A stretch of DNA of 64,000 nucleotides, taken from positions 1,364,001 to 1,428,000 of the forward strand of contig NZ_JACVFB010000002.1 of NCBI RefSeq assembly GCF_014529945.1, in the 5' to 3' direction. Shown in pieces: positions 24,827 through 33,352 of the stretch; within the stretch, counting starts at the first letter, position 1, and every line of letters begins with the position of its first letter. The notes under the pieces are model-generated. The model did no database searches. It saw only the letters and a list, made by a program, of their open reading frames with translations, and had not been told where the DNA came from. Both the position numbers and the translations under genes were made by a program. Origin of the DNA: Chitinophaga varians. GTDB lineage: Bacteria; Bacteroidota; Bacteroidia; Chitinophagales; Chitinophagaceae.

Positions 24827-26764
24827 ATGTCAGTTTTTAATCAGCCCAGAAAAAGAGTTATACAGGCGATTATACTTGGGATGGTGGTGCTGATCATTAC
24901 CAGGTTGTTTTTCCTGCAGATCGTGGAGAAGAAGTACGCGAAGCTGGCGGATGCCAACGCCGTACTCAGAAAGGTGGTGTATCCCAGCCGTGGTATCATC
25001 TACGACCGGAAAAACAAAGCTATTCTCAGTAACGACGTGCTTTATGACCTGGTGGTAACACCGGCCAGCGCCAAGAACATTGATACAGCCTACCTCTGTA
25101 AAATATTAAACATCGATAAGGAAGAATTCCGGAAACGTATTATCAATGCGATCGTTAGAAACGGCCGCGTGAGACAATCCGTTTTTGCGGCTTTGCTGCC
25201 GGCTGAAGTATTCGGCCAGCTGCAGGAAAGCATGTACCTCTTCCAGCCGGGATTTGAACTGGTACCCCGTCAGATACGCTCCTATCCTTATGCGGCAGCG
25301 GCCAATATCCTGGGGTATATCGGGGAGATCTCACCGGAGCGTCTCAAAGACACCGCTTATTCTTCCTACAACTCCGGCGACTACCTCGGTCTGGCTGGCC
25401 TTGAAAGGACCTATGAATCGGTGCTCATGGGCACGCGCGGTATCCAGTACCTCGTGAAAGATAACCTGAACAGGCCGCAGGGCGCTTACGAAAACGGCGA
25501 ATTCGACAGCGCCGCTATCGCCGGTAAAAACCTGCGCCTGTCGCTCGATATTGAACTGCAGCAGTTCGGGGAAAAACTCATGAAGGGTAAAATGGGCAGT
25601 ATCGTGGCCATCGATCCGCAAACAGGCGGCATTCTGGCGATGGTCAGCGCGCCTACCTTCGACCCTAACCTGCTCACCGGTTCCTACCGCAGTACTAACT
25701 CGGTGCTGCTGAACCGTGATACTACCAAACCGACCTTCAACCGCGCCATTCAGGCTACTTATCCGCCAGGATCTACCTTCAAGCCCATGATTGCGCTGGT
25801 AGGACTGGATGAAGGCGTGATCACGCCCAGCTTTGGTTATCCATGCGGGGGCGCCTATTACGGTTGCAGCAGGCCTATTAAGTGCGAGCACCATGATGCC
25901 GGTCACGCTGCCAACCTGCGTTTAGCGCTCTCCCATTCCTGCAACTCCTACTTTTCGCATGTATACCGCCTGAGCGTGGACGCTGCTAAATTTGGCGGCA
26001 TCCGTGCGGGAGGGCTCCAGAAATGGTCCGACTATATGAACAGCTTCGGCTTCGGTCACCGTATCGGTGTGGACGTGCCCAGTGAGGCCCGTGGTATCGT
26101 GCCTACGCCGGCATTCTATGATAAGATGTATAGAGGCAGCTGGAACTCCTGTACTTCCGTGTTCCTCGGTATCGGTCAGGGTGAGCTGACGCTCACACCG
26201 CTACAGATGGCCAACGCCATGTGTATTGTGGCCAACCGCGGCGCCTACTACATCCCGCACTTTGTACAAAGTATTGATAACGACGATACCCATCTACTCG
26301 ACAAATACAAGGAAAAACACGTGGTGGCGCATATCTCTGATACCGCCTACAGCGCGGTAATCCATGGTATGACAGACGTGGTGGAAAGCGGTACCGGCCG
26401 CGTGGCCCAGATCGAAGGGATTACCATCGGCGGTAAAACCGGTACAGCGGAAAACTATGGTATTGTTGACGGTAAACGTACCAAACTGAAAAACCACGCC
26501 GCCTTTGTGGCGTTTGCACCAGCTGAAAATGCCCGTATAGCCGTTGCCGTTATCGTGGAGAACTCCGGTTTCGGCGCCCGCTACGCGGCACCTATCGCCA
26601 GTCTCATGATGGAGAAATACCTGAAGGACTCTATCTCTACCAAAAGACAGGCGCTGATGAAAACCGTGATGGAAACAGTGACACTGGACCCGGCCATGGT
26701 GGCTAAATCTAAACTGGACTCGCTGAACAATAGCGCCATTATCAAGAAAAACGGAACTAAATAA
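24827..26764 (+). CDS. mrdA: Penicillin-binding protein 2 (elongation-specific transpeptidase)
   Basis: A 645-residue class B PBP. One N-terminal transmembrane helix is followed by the dimerisation domain (YPSRGIIYDRKNKAIL). The transpeptidase has active-site STFK in YPPGSTFKPM, the SCN motif in LSHSCNSYF and KTGTAEN. A Cys-rich insert (CGGAYYGCSRPIKCEHH) lies between STFK and SCN. It crosslinks peptidoglycan during elongation with RodA, encoded next. Confidence 0.97.
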   Translation: MSVFNQPRKRVIQAIILGMVVLIITRLFFLQIVEKKYAKLADANAVLRKVVYPSRGIIYDRKNKAILSNDVLYDLVVTPASAKNIDTAYLCKILNIDKEEFRKRIINAIVRNGRVRQSVFAALLPAEVFGQLQESMYLFQPGFELVPRQIRSYPYAAAANILGYIGEISPERLKDTAYSSYNSGDYLGLAGLERTYESVLMGTRGIQYLVKDNLNRPQGAYENGEFDSAAIAGKNLRLSLDIELQQFGEKLMKGKMGSIVAIDPQTGGILAMVSAPTFDPNLLTGSYRSTNSVLLNRDTTKPTFNRAIQATYPPGSTFKPMIALVGLDEGVITPSFGYPCGGAYYGCSRPIKCEHHDAGHAANLRLALSHSCNSYFSHVYRLSVDAAKFGGIRAGGLQKWSDYMNSFGFGHRIGVDVPSEARGIVPTPAFYDKMYRGSWNSCTSVFLGIGQGELTLTPLQMANAMCIVANRGAYYIPHFVQSIDNDDTHLLDKYKEKHVVAHISDTAYSAVIHGMTDVVESGTGRVAQIEGITIGGKTGTAENYGIVDGKRTKLKNHAAFVAFAPAENARIAVAVIVENSGFGARYAAPIASLMMEKYLKDSISTKRQALMKTVMETVTLDPAMVAKSKLDSLNNSAIIKKNGTK

Positions 26765-26793
26765 CTCAAACGAAATAAACAGAGAAACCGCTC

Positions 26794-28080
26794 ATGAACC
26801 GCTCGCAAGCCAAACTGACACAAGGGATTGACTGGCCAATCGTAGGCCTGTACCTGGCGCTGGTGATCATCGGCATCATGTCCATCTTTGCTGCGGAATA
26901 CCGGGGCGATGATAACGTCTGGCAGAATATTATCCACCTGAATAAAAACTATTCGCGCCAGATGATGTGGTTTGGCGTGTCTCTGGTATTGGCGGCGATT
27001 ATCTGGCTCACGGACAGTAAGTTCTTCACGGCCACTTCCAACCTGTTATACGCCGGTGGCTTGTTATTGCTGCTATTGGTGTTGGGCATTGGTAAAGATG
27101 TAAAAGGATCACACTCCTGGCTGGTGATTGGTGGTTTTCAGTTTCAACCGGCAGAGTTAACGAAACTCTGTACCAACCTGGCTTTGGCCAAATACCTATC
27201 ATCGCAGGAAACAGACTTTACGAAGTTACGGTCGCGGCTGATCGCCGCTGCCATTGCGTTGATTCCTGCTGCCATTATCATTTTGCAGGACGAAACCGGG
27301 CTGGCGCTGGTATACTTCTCCTTTTTCCTCGTTATGTTCCGTGAAGGGTTACCAGGTATCCTGCTGGTGATCGCCTTTTCCGGTATCGTACTGGTATTGT
27401 CGGCCCTGCTGGTAGACAAATACGTGCTGTTTACCATCTTCTCTGTGATTACCGCGTTGGTCATCTATTTCATGCGACGGGAAATCAAACGGAAGCGGTC
27501 GCGCCTGCTGGTGATCATCGGTGTATATGCCTTCTGCTCTATATTCGTCATGTTTGTTGTGCCTTTCGCTTTCACCAAAGTGTTGAAAGACTATCAGGTG
27601 CGTCGTATCGAAGTAATGCTGGGCAAGGAAAACGATCCCAAGGCGACTTATAATACCCGGCAGAGTATGATCGCCATCGGCTCCGGTGGTTTCTGGGGCA
27701 AGGGGTACCTGAAAGGCACCCAGACCCGCTTTGACTTTGTGCCGGAGCAGAGTACGGATTTTATCTTTTGTACTGTTGGGGAAGACTTCGGCTTCTTAGG
27801 TAGTGTGATCTTCCTTGGACTATATGTAGCGCTGCTTTTCCGGATCATCTTTGTGGCGGAGCGACAGCGATCGACCTATTCGCGCGTGTATGCCTATGGG
27901 GTGGCCAGTATTGTCTTCTTCCACCTTGCTATTAATATATCGATGACCATTGGTCTGGCGCCGGTGATTGGTATCCCGTTGCCGCTGGTGAGCTATGGCG
28001 GGTCCTCGCTGATGACCTTTACCATGCTGATATTTATTATGCTGCGGCTGGATGCCGACCGGCAGATGGTGTTGCGGTAA
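26794..28080 (+). CDS. rodA: Peptidoglycan glycosyltransferase RodA
   Basis: A 428-residue SEDS protein with about ten transmembrane segments. Signature regions are WLVIGGFQFQPAELTKL (FQPSE-type), LILQDETGLALV-type (here IILQDETGLALVYFSFFLV) and the C-terminal LPLVSYGGSSLMT. It polymerises glycan strands in partnership with PBP2. It completes the mre-mrdA-rodA set, 29 bases after mrdA. Confidence 0.97.
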   Translation: MNRSQAKLTQGIDWPIVGLYLALVIIGIMSIFAAEYRGDDNVWQNIIHLNKNYSRQMMWFGVSLVLAAIIWLTDSKFFTATSNLLYAGGLLLLLLVLGIGKDVKGSHSWLVIGGFQFQPAELTKLCTNLALAKYLSSQETDFTKLRSRLIAAAIALIPAAIIILQDETGLALVYFSFFLVMFREGLPGILLVIAFSGIVLVLSALLVDKYVLFTIFSVITALVIYFMRREIKRKRSRLLVIIGVYAFCSIFVMFVVPFAFTKVLKDYQVRRIEVMLGKENDPKATYNTRQSMIAIGSGGFWGKGYLKGTQTRFDFVPEQSTDFIFCTVGEDFGFLGSVIFLGLYVALLFRIIFVAERQRSTYSRVYAYGVASIVFFHLAINISMTIGLAPVIGIPLPLVSYGGSSLMTFTMLIFIMLRLDADRQMVLR

Positions 28081-28109
28081 CCAGGGCTGCAACCTAATGG
28101 TGAATGGGC

Positions 28110-28117
28110 TATCTTTG
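28110..28117 (+). promoter_or_regulatory. Putative -7 box immediately before the MBL hydrolase start
   Basis: TATCTTTG matches TAnnTTTG exactly and ends four bases before ATG 28122. If used, the transcript would start at or very near the ATG. No convincing -33 TTTG was found at the right distance. Confidence 0.35.
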
Positions 28118-28121
28118 CATC

Positions 28122-28868
28122 ATGGCACGAATTATTCCATTATCAGAAGGTTCATTTACGGTAGATGCTACCAAACGGTTTTCTCCTTTCAGACTGGGCA
28201 CAGATAATCTGCAGGACCGTCCGCACGGCTCCCTGTTGGTAGAGATACAGCCTTTTCTTGTGATCACTGACCGTGACTATATATTATTTGATGCCGGGCT
28301 TGGTTTCCGTAACGAAGACGGCGTATTGCAGATTCATCAGCACCTGATAGACCATGGTATCAACCCTATGGAAATCACCAAGGTGCTAATGAGCCACCTG
28401 CATAAGGACCATTCCGGTGGCGTATCTGCCGCTGATCCTATCACGGGCGAGCGCACCCTCACCTTTCCCAACGCTACTTATTATGTAAATAATGAAGAGA
28501 TGCTGTATGCCATGGAGCATGCCGGCAAATCGTATCTGGCAGAAGACATCATATTGCTGCAGCAACGCGACAATGTGGTGTTTACCACCGGCAACGGCAC
28601 TATCGACGGTTATATACATTATGAACTGACAGGTGGTCACTGTCCTTATCACCAGGTATTTCTGGTAGATGACGGAGAAGACAAGGTCTTTTTCGGCGGT
28701 GATGTGGCGCCACAGATTTCGCAGATGAAAAGCCGTTTTGTAGCCAAATATGATTACGATGGCAAACGCAGTATGGAGCTGCGTCAGGAGTTTATGGAGC
28801 GTGGTAAGCAGGAAGGCTGGACTTTCCTCTTCTATCATGATACCAAAGAGCCATTTGCCAAATTCTGA
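28122..28868 (+). CDS. MBL-fold metallo-hydrolase
   Basis: A 248-residue metallo-beta-lactamase fold protein. The metal motif HxHxDH is seen in MSHLHKDHSGG, with further ligands in TGGHCPYH, FFGGDVAP and a C-terminal FYHDT. ATG 28122 is preferred to ATG 28104, which lies in front of a promoter-like box. The architecture recalls lactonases and other small-substrate hydrolases; the substrate is unknown. The AraC gene follows after 24 bases. Confidence 0.88.
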   Translation: MARIIPLSEGSFTVDATKRFSPFRLGTDNLQDRPHGSLLVEIQPFLVITDRDYILFDAGLGFRNEDGVLQIHQHLIDHGINPMEITKVLMSHLHKDHSGGVSAADPITGERTLTFPNATYYVNNEEMLYAMEHAGKSYLAEDIILLQQRDNVVFTTGNGTIDGYIHYELTGGHCPYHQVFLVDDGEDKVFFGGDVAPQISQMKSRFVAKYDYDGKRSMELRQEFMERGKQEGWTFLFYHDTKEPFAKF

Positions 28869-28892
28869 TAACAGGAACAGGAGCAGACACCT

Positions 28893-29750
28893 ATGTACAC
28901 CTTGTATGATCGCTTCGCATTAAGAGGGCAACACCATATCAGGACATGGGAGCAGCAGGGCCAAAGCTGGGCTGCTTACAGCAATTACCGGCAGCCGGCC
29001 GCTCATGGACTGTACATACCACAGCCGGTGCTCAACCTGGTGGTACGGGGTGAAAAGAGAATATACGACGGCTTGCAGGTGCACTGCCTGCGGGCCGGCG
29101 ATGTGTTTCTGATACCATCCGGCAGTGTTATCTGCTCAGAGATATTACGGCCATCGGCAGACTATGCCAGCATCAATTTTTTCCTGCCGGCAGATTTGCT
29201 GGCCACGCATTACGCCGCCGCCGGTACCGGCAAACATGCGGCCGGGTCTACCCTCACACTTTCCCCTTCTGCTCAATGGCAGCAGCTCACGCAGGTATTG
29301 TTGCGGGATTTCCGGGAAGACGGGGCCATGCCCGCCTACGAGAACATGATGGACCGCGTATTGCAATTATTGCAGCGGGAAACCATCATGGTAAAGCAGG
29401 CGCTCGCCGGAAGGCCGTCTGTCCCGATGCAGCAGATGATGGCCAGACTACATAAGGGAATTCACGAAGTACGGTTACTGGAAGATATCGCGGTGATGGG
29501 AAATATGAGCCTGGCCACGCTGAAACGGCGCTTCCGTGAAACGTACCAATGTAGTCCGATGCAATGGATATGGGCCAAGCGGCTACAGATGTCGGCGCTG
29601 TTGTTACGCACCACCGAACAACCTATCCCGGAGATCGCCTATAGCACCGGCTTTGAAGACCTCTCCCATTTTTACCGGCAATTCCGCAGATGTTTTGGTG
29701 TGACGCCCGTGCAATGGCGTCGCGGAGAAATTGAGCTTTTCAGCCAATAA
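28893..29750 (+). CDS. AraC family transcriptional regulator
   Basis: A 285-residue regulator with an N-terminal sensory domain (about 1-180) and a C-terminal double helix-turn-helix: LLEDIAVMGNMSLATLKRRF for the first helix pair and IPEIAYSTGFEDLSHFYRQF with FGVTPVQWRR for the second, the classic AraC signature. It lies between the MBL hydrolase and an NTF2-like gene and may control them. The effector is unknown. Confidence 0.93.
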   Translation: MYTLYDRFALRGQHHIRTWEQQGQSWAAYSNYRQPAAHGLYIPQPVLNLVVRGEKRIYDGLQVHCLRAGDVFLIPSGSVICSEILRPSADYASINFFLPADLLATHYAAAGTGKHAAGSTLTLSPSAQWQQLTQVLLRDFREDGAMPAYENMMDRVLQLLQRETIMVKQALAGRPSVPMQQMMARLHKGIHEVRLLEDIAVMGNMSLATLKRRFRETYQCSPMQWIWAKRLQMSALLLRTTEQPIPEIAYSTGFEDLSHFYRQFRRCFGVTPVQWRRGEIELFSQ

Positions 29751-29800
29751 CGCCGGTAACAAAACCCCTACCTTGTTGATTCAAAAAAAGTGATCATAAA

Positions 29801-30151
29801 ATGGAAAACATGACCTCCTTTGGGAATGCCTGGGTGGCAGCCTGGAACAGCCATAACCTTGACGAAGTGATGTCGCACTATTCACCGGACATTACCTTTT
29901 ACTCTCCTTTTATTCAGAAAATCAACAATGATCCGGAAGGCTGTATCCGTGGCATTGATAACCTGCGTGCTTATTTCAGCAGGGCGCTGACGGCTTATCC
30001 GGACCTGCATTTCGAGTTATATCATATACTGGAAGGCGTAAACTCCGTGGTGCTGTATTACAAGAGCGTCAACAATTTACTGAGTACAGAGATGATGGTA
30101 TTGAAAGATGGGAAGGTGGTGGAGGTCAGAGCGCATTATAAAGCACAGTAA
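29801..30151 (+). CDS. NTF2-like / SnoaL-like domain protein
   Basis: A 116-residue single-domain protein with the NTF2-like pattern: FGNAWVAAWNSHNLDEVMSHY, SPDITFYSPF, GIDNLRAYFSRALTAYPDLHFELY. Family members are cone-shaped domains used as isomerases, polyketide cyclases or binding proteins; no catalytic assignment is possible. It is followed by a bidirectional terminator. Confidence 0.85.
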   Translation: MENMTSFGNAWVAAWNSHNLDEVMSHYSPDITFYSPFIQKINNDPEGCIRGIDNLRAYFSRALTAYPDLHFELYHILEGVNSVVLYYKSVNNLLSTEMMVLKDGKVVEVRAHYKAQ

Positions 30152-30171
30152 AATCGATATGGGGTAAGTAT

Positions 30172-30203
30172 AAAAAAAGGGAGATCATTGATCTCCCTTT
30201 TTT
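30172..30203. terminator. Bidirectional terminator
   Basis: The inverted repeat A-tract + GGGAGATCA / TGATCTCCC + T-tract lies between the NTF2-like gene (+) and the Spy-like gene (-). A and T runs on each side let it act in both directions. Confidence 0.85.
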
Positions 30204-30212
30204 GTTATCGTT

Positions 30213-30704
30213 TTATGGTCTTCTTCTGAAATTCCCGCCCTGATTGATTCTGTTAAGGCGTTGATTATTCAGGTGATTGAGCATAATGGTCCGGAATTCG
30301 CGTTCGCTTTTAAAAACTGCGCCGGCTTTGCGGGCAGGCAGTACGCGTTGGAATTCGTTGGTATATCTTGATCTGATATCGTACATTCTTTTTTCGTAGC
30401 CGAGGTCATTGTCCATATTTCTCCTGGCGATATCATCGGCGTCGCCGGGCAGCGTTCTGTCCTGTTGCCTTTTGTTATGGCGTTCGGCGATGAGTGTTTC
30501 CACTTCTTTCGTATAGTTTTTATATACCGGCCAGAACTTCTCTGCCTCATCGGCGGAGAGGTTTAATTTCTGGGAGAGGTACTGCATCTGAAGATTTTTG
30601 ATTTTTTCAGCTGCTTCATCAGACGTGGGTTTTTGTGCCTGGGTTATGGCACTCGTCAACATAAGCAGGACAATCCCTATTATTTTAAAATTAAAGCGTT
30701 TCAT
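30213..30704 (-). CDS. Spy/CpxP-like periplasmic protein
   Basis: A 163-residue protein with a Sec signal peptide (IIGIVLLMLTSAITQAQ) and a highly charged helical body. LNLSADEAEKFWPVYKNYTKEV is the motif seen in many Bacteroidota helical proteins placed after sigma/anti-sigma pairs and loosely related to the Spy/CpxP (LTXXQ) group. It is the last gene of a sigma, anti-sigma-like, Spy-like operon with a six-base gap. A role in sensing or buffering envelope stress is inferred from context. Confidence 0.7.
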   Translation of the reverse strand: MKRFNFKIIGIVLLMLTSAITQAQKPTSDEAAEKIKNLQMQYLSQKLNLSADEAEKFWPVYKNYTKEVETLIAERHNKRQQDRTLPGDADDIARRNMDNDLGYEKRMYDIRSRYTNEFQRVLPARKAGAVFKSEREFRTIMLNHLNNQRLNRINQGGNFRRRP

Positions 30705-30710
30705 GCATCA

Positions 30711-31433
30711 CTACTGGTTAGGTAACACCTCTTTGGAAAACGATGACTGTTGCAGGTATTGTTCAATGGCAGCGGGCGGAATCCCATCATTCAGTTGTTG
30801 TTGTAAGGCTTCCGGAGCTGACACGTCGGCAAAGCCGGCGAAGATAGCATCGTTGTCAAAAGCGTCAGTATGGTTTTGGAGATAGTATTCAATATCCTGG
30901 TTGTCGATCCTTTCCAGTTGTTTTTCCACATTAAAGCTGCCATCCCGTTGCAGGAAAAGCAGGGCTGTGGTGCCGGCGAAAGTGATTAAACAGGCGGCAA
31001 CGGCGTATTTCAGCCACTTTCTGACAGGATTCCGGTGTGCTACGCGCATGGGCGGCGTTACAGATTCCGGCGGAAGTGCAGTCAGAGAGCCGAAATATCC
31101 GGTGGGTACGGTAAAGGGGACCGGTTTGGGTATGGCCGCCAGCAGAGGGGATAATGCCTCCAGTTCGGCTATGACCGGGTTTTCCTCAGCAGCATGTATC
31201 CGTTGGAGGATGGCTTGTGGGAGCTCCTCAAAATATCCGGTGGGTACTGTAAAAGGAATATCGGGTGTAAGTACGCCCGTGTGGTTGGGTTGCAGTAGAT
31301 GAACCTGTTGCAGCACTGCATCCGGTAACCGGTCGAAATAACCAGCCGGCACCGTAAAAGGTGCGTCAGCAGGCCAGTTGGCATCCGGCGCCAGTTGTTT
31401 TAATTCATTGCTGATATGTTCGTGCTTGTTCAT
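30711..31433 (-). CDS. Membrane anti-sigma-like protein with triple PFTVP-GYF repeat
   Basis: A 240-residue protein (ATG 31433; the TTG six bases earlier is less likely). The N-terminal half carries three copies of a motif PFTVP[AT]GYF followed by [DEG]xL[PT], at residues 25-37, 60-72 and 106-118. A single transmembrane helix (about 142-161) follows, then an Asp/Gln-rich tail with IEYYLQNH and IEQYLQQ elements. Topology and position 110 bases downstream of an ECF sigma gene suggest a regulator of that sigma factor. No zinc-type anti-sigma motif is present. Confidence 0.7.
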   Translation of the reverse strand: MNKHEHISNELKQLAPDANWPADAPFTVPAGYFDRLPDAVLQQVHLLQPNHTGVLTPDIPFTVPTGYFEELPQAILQRIHAAEENPVIAELEALSPLLAAIPKPVPFTVPTGYFGSLTALPPESVTPPMRVAHRNPVRKWLKYAVAACLITFAGTTALLFLQRDGSFNVEKQLERIDNQDIEYYLQNHTDAFDNDAIFAGFADVSAPEALQQQLNDGIPPAAIEQYLQQSSFSKEVLPNQ

Positions 31434-31543
31434 ATACAATTTTTAGACAGGTCACCGCTTCAATAGTTTAATGAGATTTTAATCTTTTGCCAAAAAACTT
31501 TAAAGACAGCTTAAAATCGGGGTGTGTGGGTTATGACGGGTCA

Positions 31544-32101
31544 TTATATATCCGTTCCTCTGATAAAATCCTCGATTTTTTTGACTGCATGGTGGTACGA
31601 TGCTTTCAGGGCACCTTCTGACGTGTCCAATACCCTGCTCATTTCTTCGTAGGGCATTTCGTCGTAATATCTTAAGTTGAATACAATTCTCTGCTTTTCA
31701 GGTAGTTGTAATATAGCTTGTTGTAGTTTCCATTCCAGTTTATTGGCATCAAACTGGGCGTCTGCCTTTAGTTTGTTGCTTAGTCCGTCTTCCACGTCAG
31801 AGAGGGAGACCGCAAATTTTCGTTTTTGTTGTTCCAGGAAGGTCAGGCATTCATTGGTCGCTATTTTATACAGCCATGTAAACAACTGTGCATCTTCCCG
31901 GAAGTTTTCCAGGTTTTTCCACACTTTTATGAAAACGTTCTGTAGCACATCATTGGCGTCGTCATGAGAAATGACCAGCCGCCTGATATGCCAGTAAAGC
32001 CTTTCCTGGTACTTGCGGATGATCAGGGTAAAGCCCTGTTCACGGGTTTCGGGCATCCGGTATAGTGCCAGTAATGTTTTATCGTCCTGTGTAACGGCCA
32101 T
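31544..32101 (-). CDS. ECF-type RNA polymerase sigma factor
   Basis: A 185-residue sigma-70 family protein of the ECF group. Region 2 is seen in YQERLYWHIRRLVISHDDANDVLQNVFIKVWKN with TWLYKIATNECL, and region 4 in LPEKQRIVFNLRYYDEMPYEEMSRVLDTSEGALKASYHHAVKKI. It heads a three-gene operon with the membrane repeat protein and the Spy-like protein, so it likely controls an envelope-related response. Confidence 0.93.
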   Translation of the reverse strand: MAVTQDDKTLLALYRMPETREQGFTLIIRKYQERLYWHIRRLVISHDDANDVLQNVFIKVWKNLENFREDAQLFTWLYKIATNECLTFLEQQKRKFAVSLSDVEDGLSNKLKADAQFDANKLEWKLQQAILQLPEKQRIVFNLRYYDEMPYEEMSRVLDTSEGALKASYHHAVKKIEDFIRGTDI

Positions 32102-32284
32102 AGGTTAAATGGTTCTTGGACAGGTTTTATTTTCCTGAATATAAAGAAAAATCTTGCTGTCAGGTACTTTAATGATGGTATAAAGTATTGTTTCTTCTAT
32201 GATATGTAGAAAATGCAAAAGTTTAACGGGGTAGTAAGGTATTTGTTGGGATTATCATAGCGGGGGCTTCAGCCCGGGATGTAA

Positions 32285-32316
32285 TAAAAAAGCCCATGAA
32301 CGTTGGTCCATGGGCT
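32285..32316 (-). terminator. Intrinsic terminator after the transketolase gene
   Basis: An 8-bp stem AGCCCATG/CATGGGCT with a 10-base loop is followed on the minus strand by six T residues. It lies about 23 bases beyond the stop codon at 32339. Confidence 0.82.
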
Positions 32317-32338
32317 GTAATAAATTTATTCGTGTGCA

Positions 32339-33301
32339 TTATTGTTTCTTTCTCTGCATGGCTTTTTCAGCCGCTGCCACGATATGGTCTGCATCGAGGC
32401 CATATTTTTTCAGCAGTTCCACGGGTTTGCCGCTTTCGCCGAAAGTATCGTTGGTACCAACGTATTCGATGGGCACGGGGATGTGGCGGGCAGCTACCTG
32501 AGCGATGCTGTCGCCGAGGCCGCCGAGTACGTTATGTTCTTCCGCTGTCACCGCGCAGCGTGTTTTGCTGAGGGATTTGATCACGGCTTCTTCGTCCAGC
32601 GGTTTGATGGTGTGGATATTGATGATTTCCACGCTGTAGCCTTTTTCTTCCAGTATTTTACCGGCTTCAACAGCGATCCATACGAGGTGGCCGCAGGCGA
32701 AGAGGGTTACATCGGTACCTTCATGAAGGATTTGTGCTTTACCGATCTGGAAGTCCTGATTTTCCGCGGTGAAGTTAGGCCATTTAGGACGGCCGAAGCG
32801 GAGGTATACCGGGCCTTCGTGTTCAGCGATGGCGATGGTAGCGGCTTTGGTCTGATTGAAATCGCAGGGTACGATCACTGTCATACCGGGCAGCATTTTC
32901 ATCATGCCGATATCTTCGAGTATCTGGTGGGTAGCGCCGTCTTCACCGAGGGTGAGGCCTGCGTGGGAGGCGCATATTTTCACATTTTTATTGGAATAGG
33001 CCACAGACTGGCGGATCTGGTCATATACCCTGCCGGTAGAGAAGTTGGCGAAAGTGGTGGTATATGGTATTTTGCCACCGATGGTCATACCGGCGGCGAT
33101 GCCGATCATATTTGCTTCGGCGATGCCTACCTGTACAAAGCGGTCGGGGAATTCTTTCACAAAAGCGTTCAGCTTCATAGAGCCGAGCAGGTCGGCGGTC
33201 AGTGCTACTACATTTGGGTTTTTGCGGCCCACTTCGAGTATGCCCTCACCGAATCCGGCGCGGGTTTCTTTTTCGTTCAGCGGTTGAATATCTTTTACCA
33301 T
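32339..33301 (-). CDS. Transketolase C-terminal section (split transketolase)
   Basis: A 320-residue protein equal to the pyrimidine-binding and C-terminal domains of transketolase. Features: RFVQVGIAEANMIGIAAGM (conserved catalytic Glu region), PYTTTFANFSTGRVYDQIRQ, SHAGLTLGEDGATHQ and AEEHNVLGGLGDSIA. It needs an N-terminal thiamine-diphosphate-binding half, which is usually a separate neighbouring gene in bacteria with split transketolase; no such gene is in the window. Here the upstream genes are galE and rfbA with 51- and 31-base gaps. Confidence 0.93.
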   Translation of the reverse strand: MVKDIQPLNEKETRAGFGEGILEVGRKNPNVVALTADLLGSMKLNAFVKEFPDRFVQVGIAEANMIGIAAGMTIGGKIPYTTTFANFSTGRVYDQIRQSVAYSNKNVKICASHAGLTLGEDGATHQILEDIGMMKMLPGMTVIVPCDFNQTKAATIAIAEHEGPVYLRFGRPKWPNFTAENQDFQIGKAQILHEGTDVTLFACGHLVWIAVEAGKILEEKGYSVEIINIHTIKPLDEEAVIKSLSKTRCAVTAEEHNVLGGLGDSIAQVAARHIPVPIEYVGTNDTFGESGKPVELLKKYGLDADHIVAAAEKAMQRKKQ

Positions 33302-33352
33302 TGCGGTCTTTTTAAAATTGAGGCGTAAATGTAAACATTTAATGTCAGGAAG

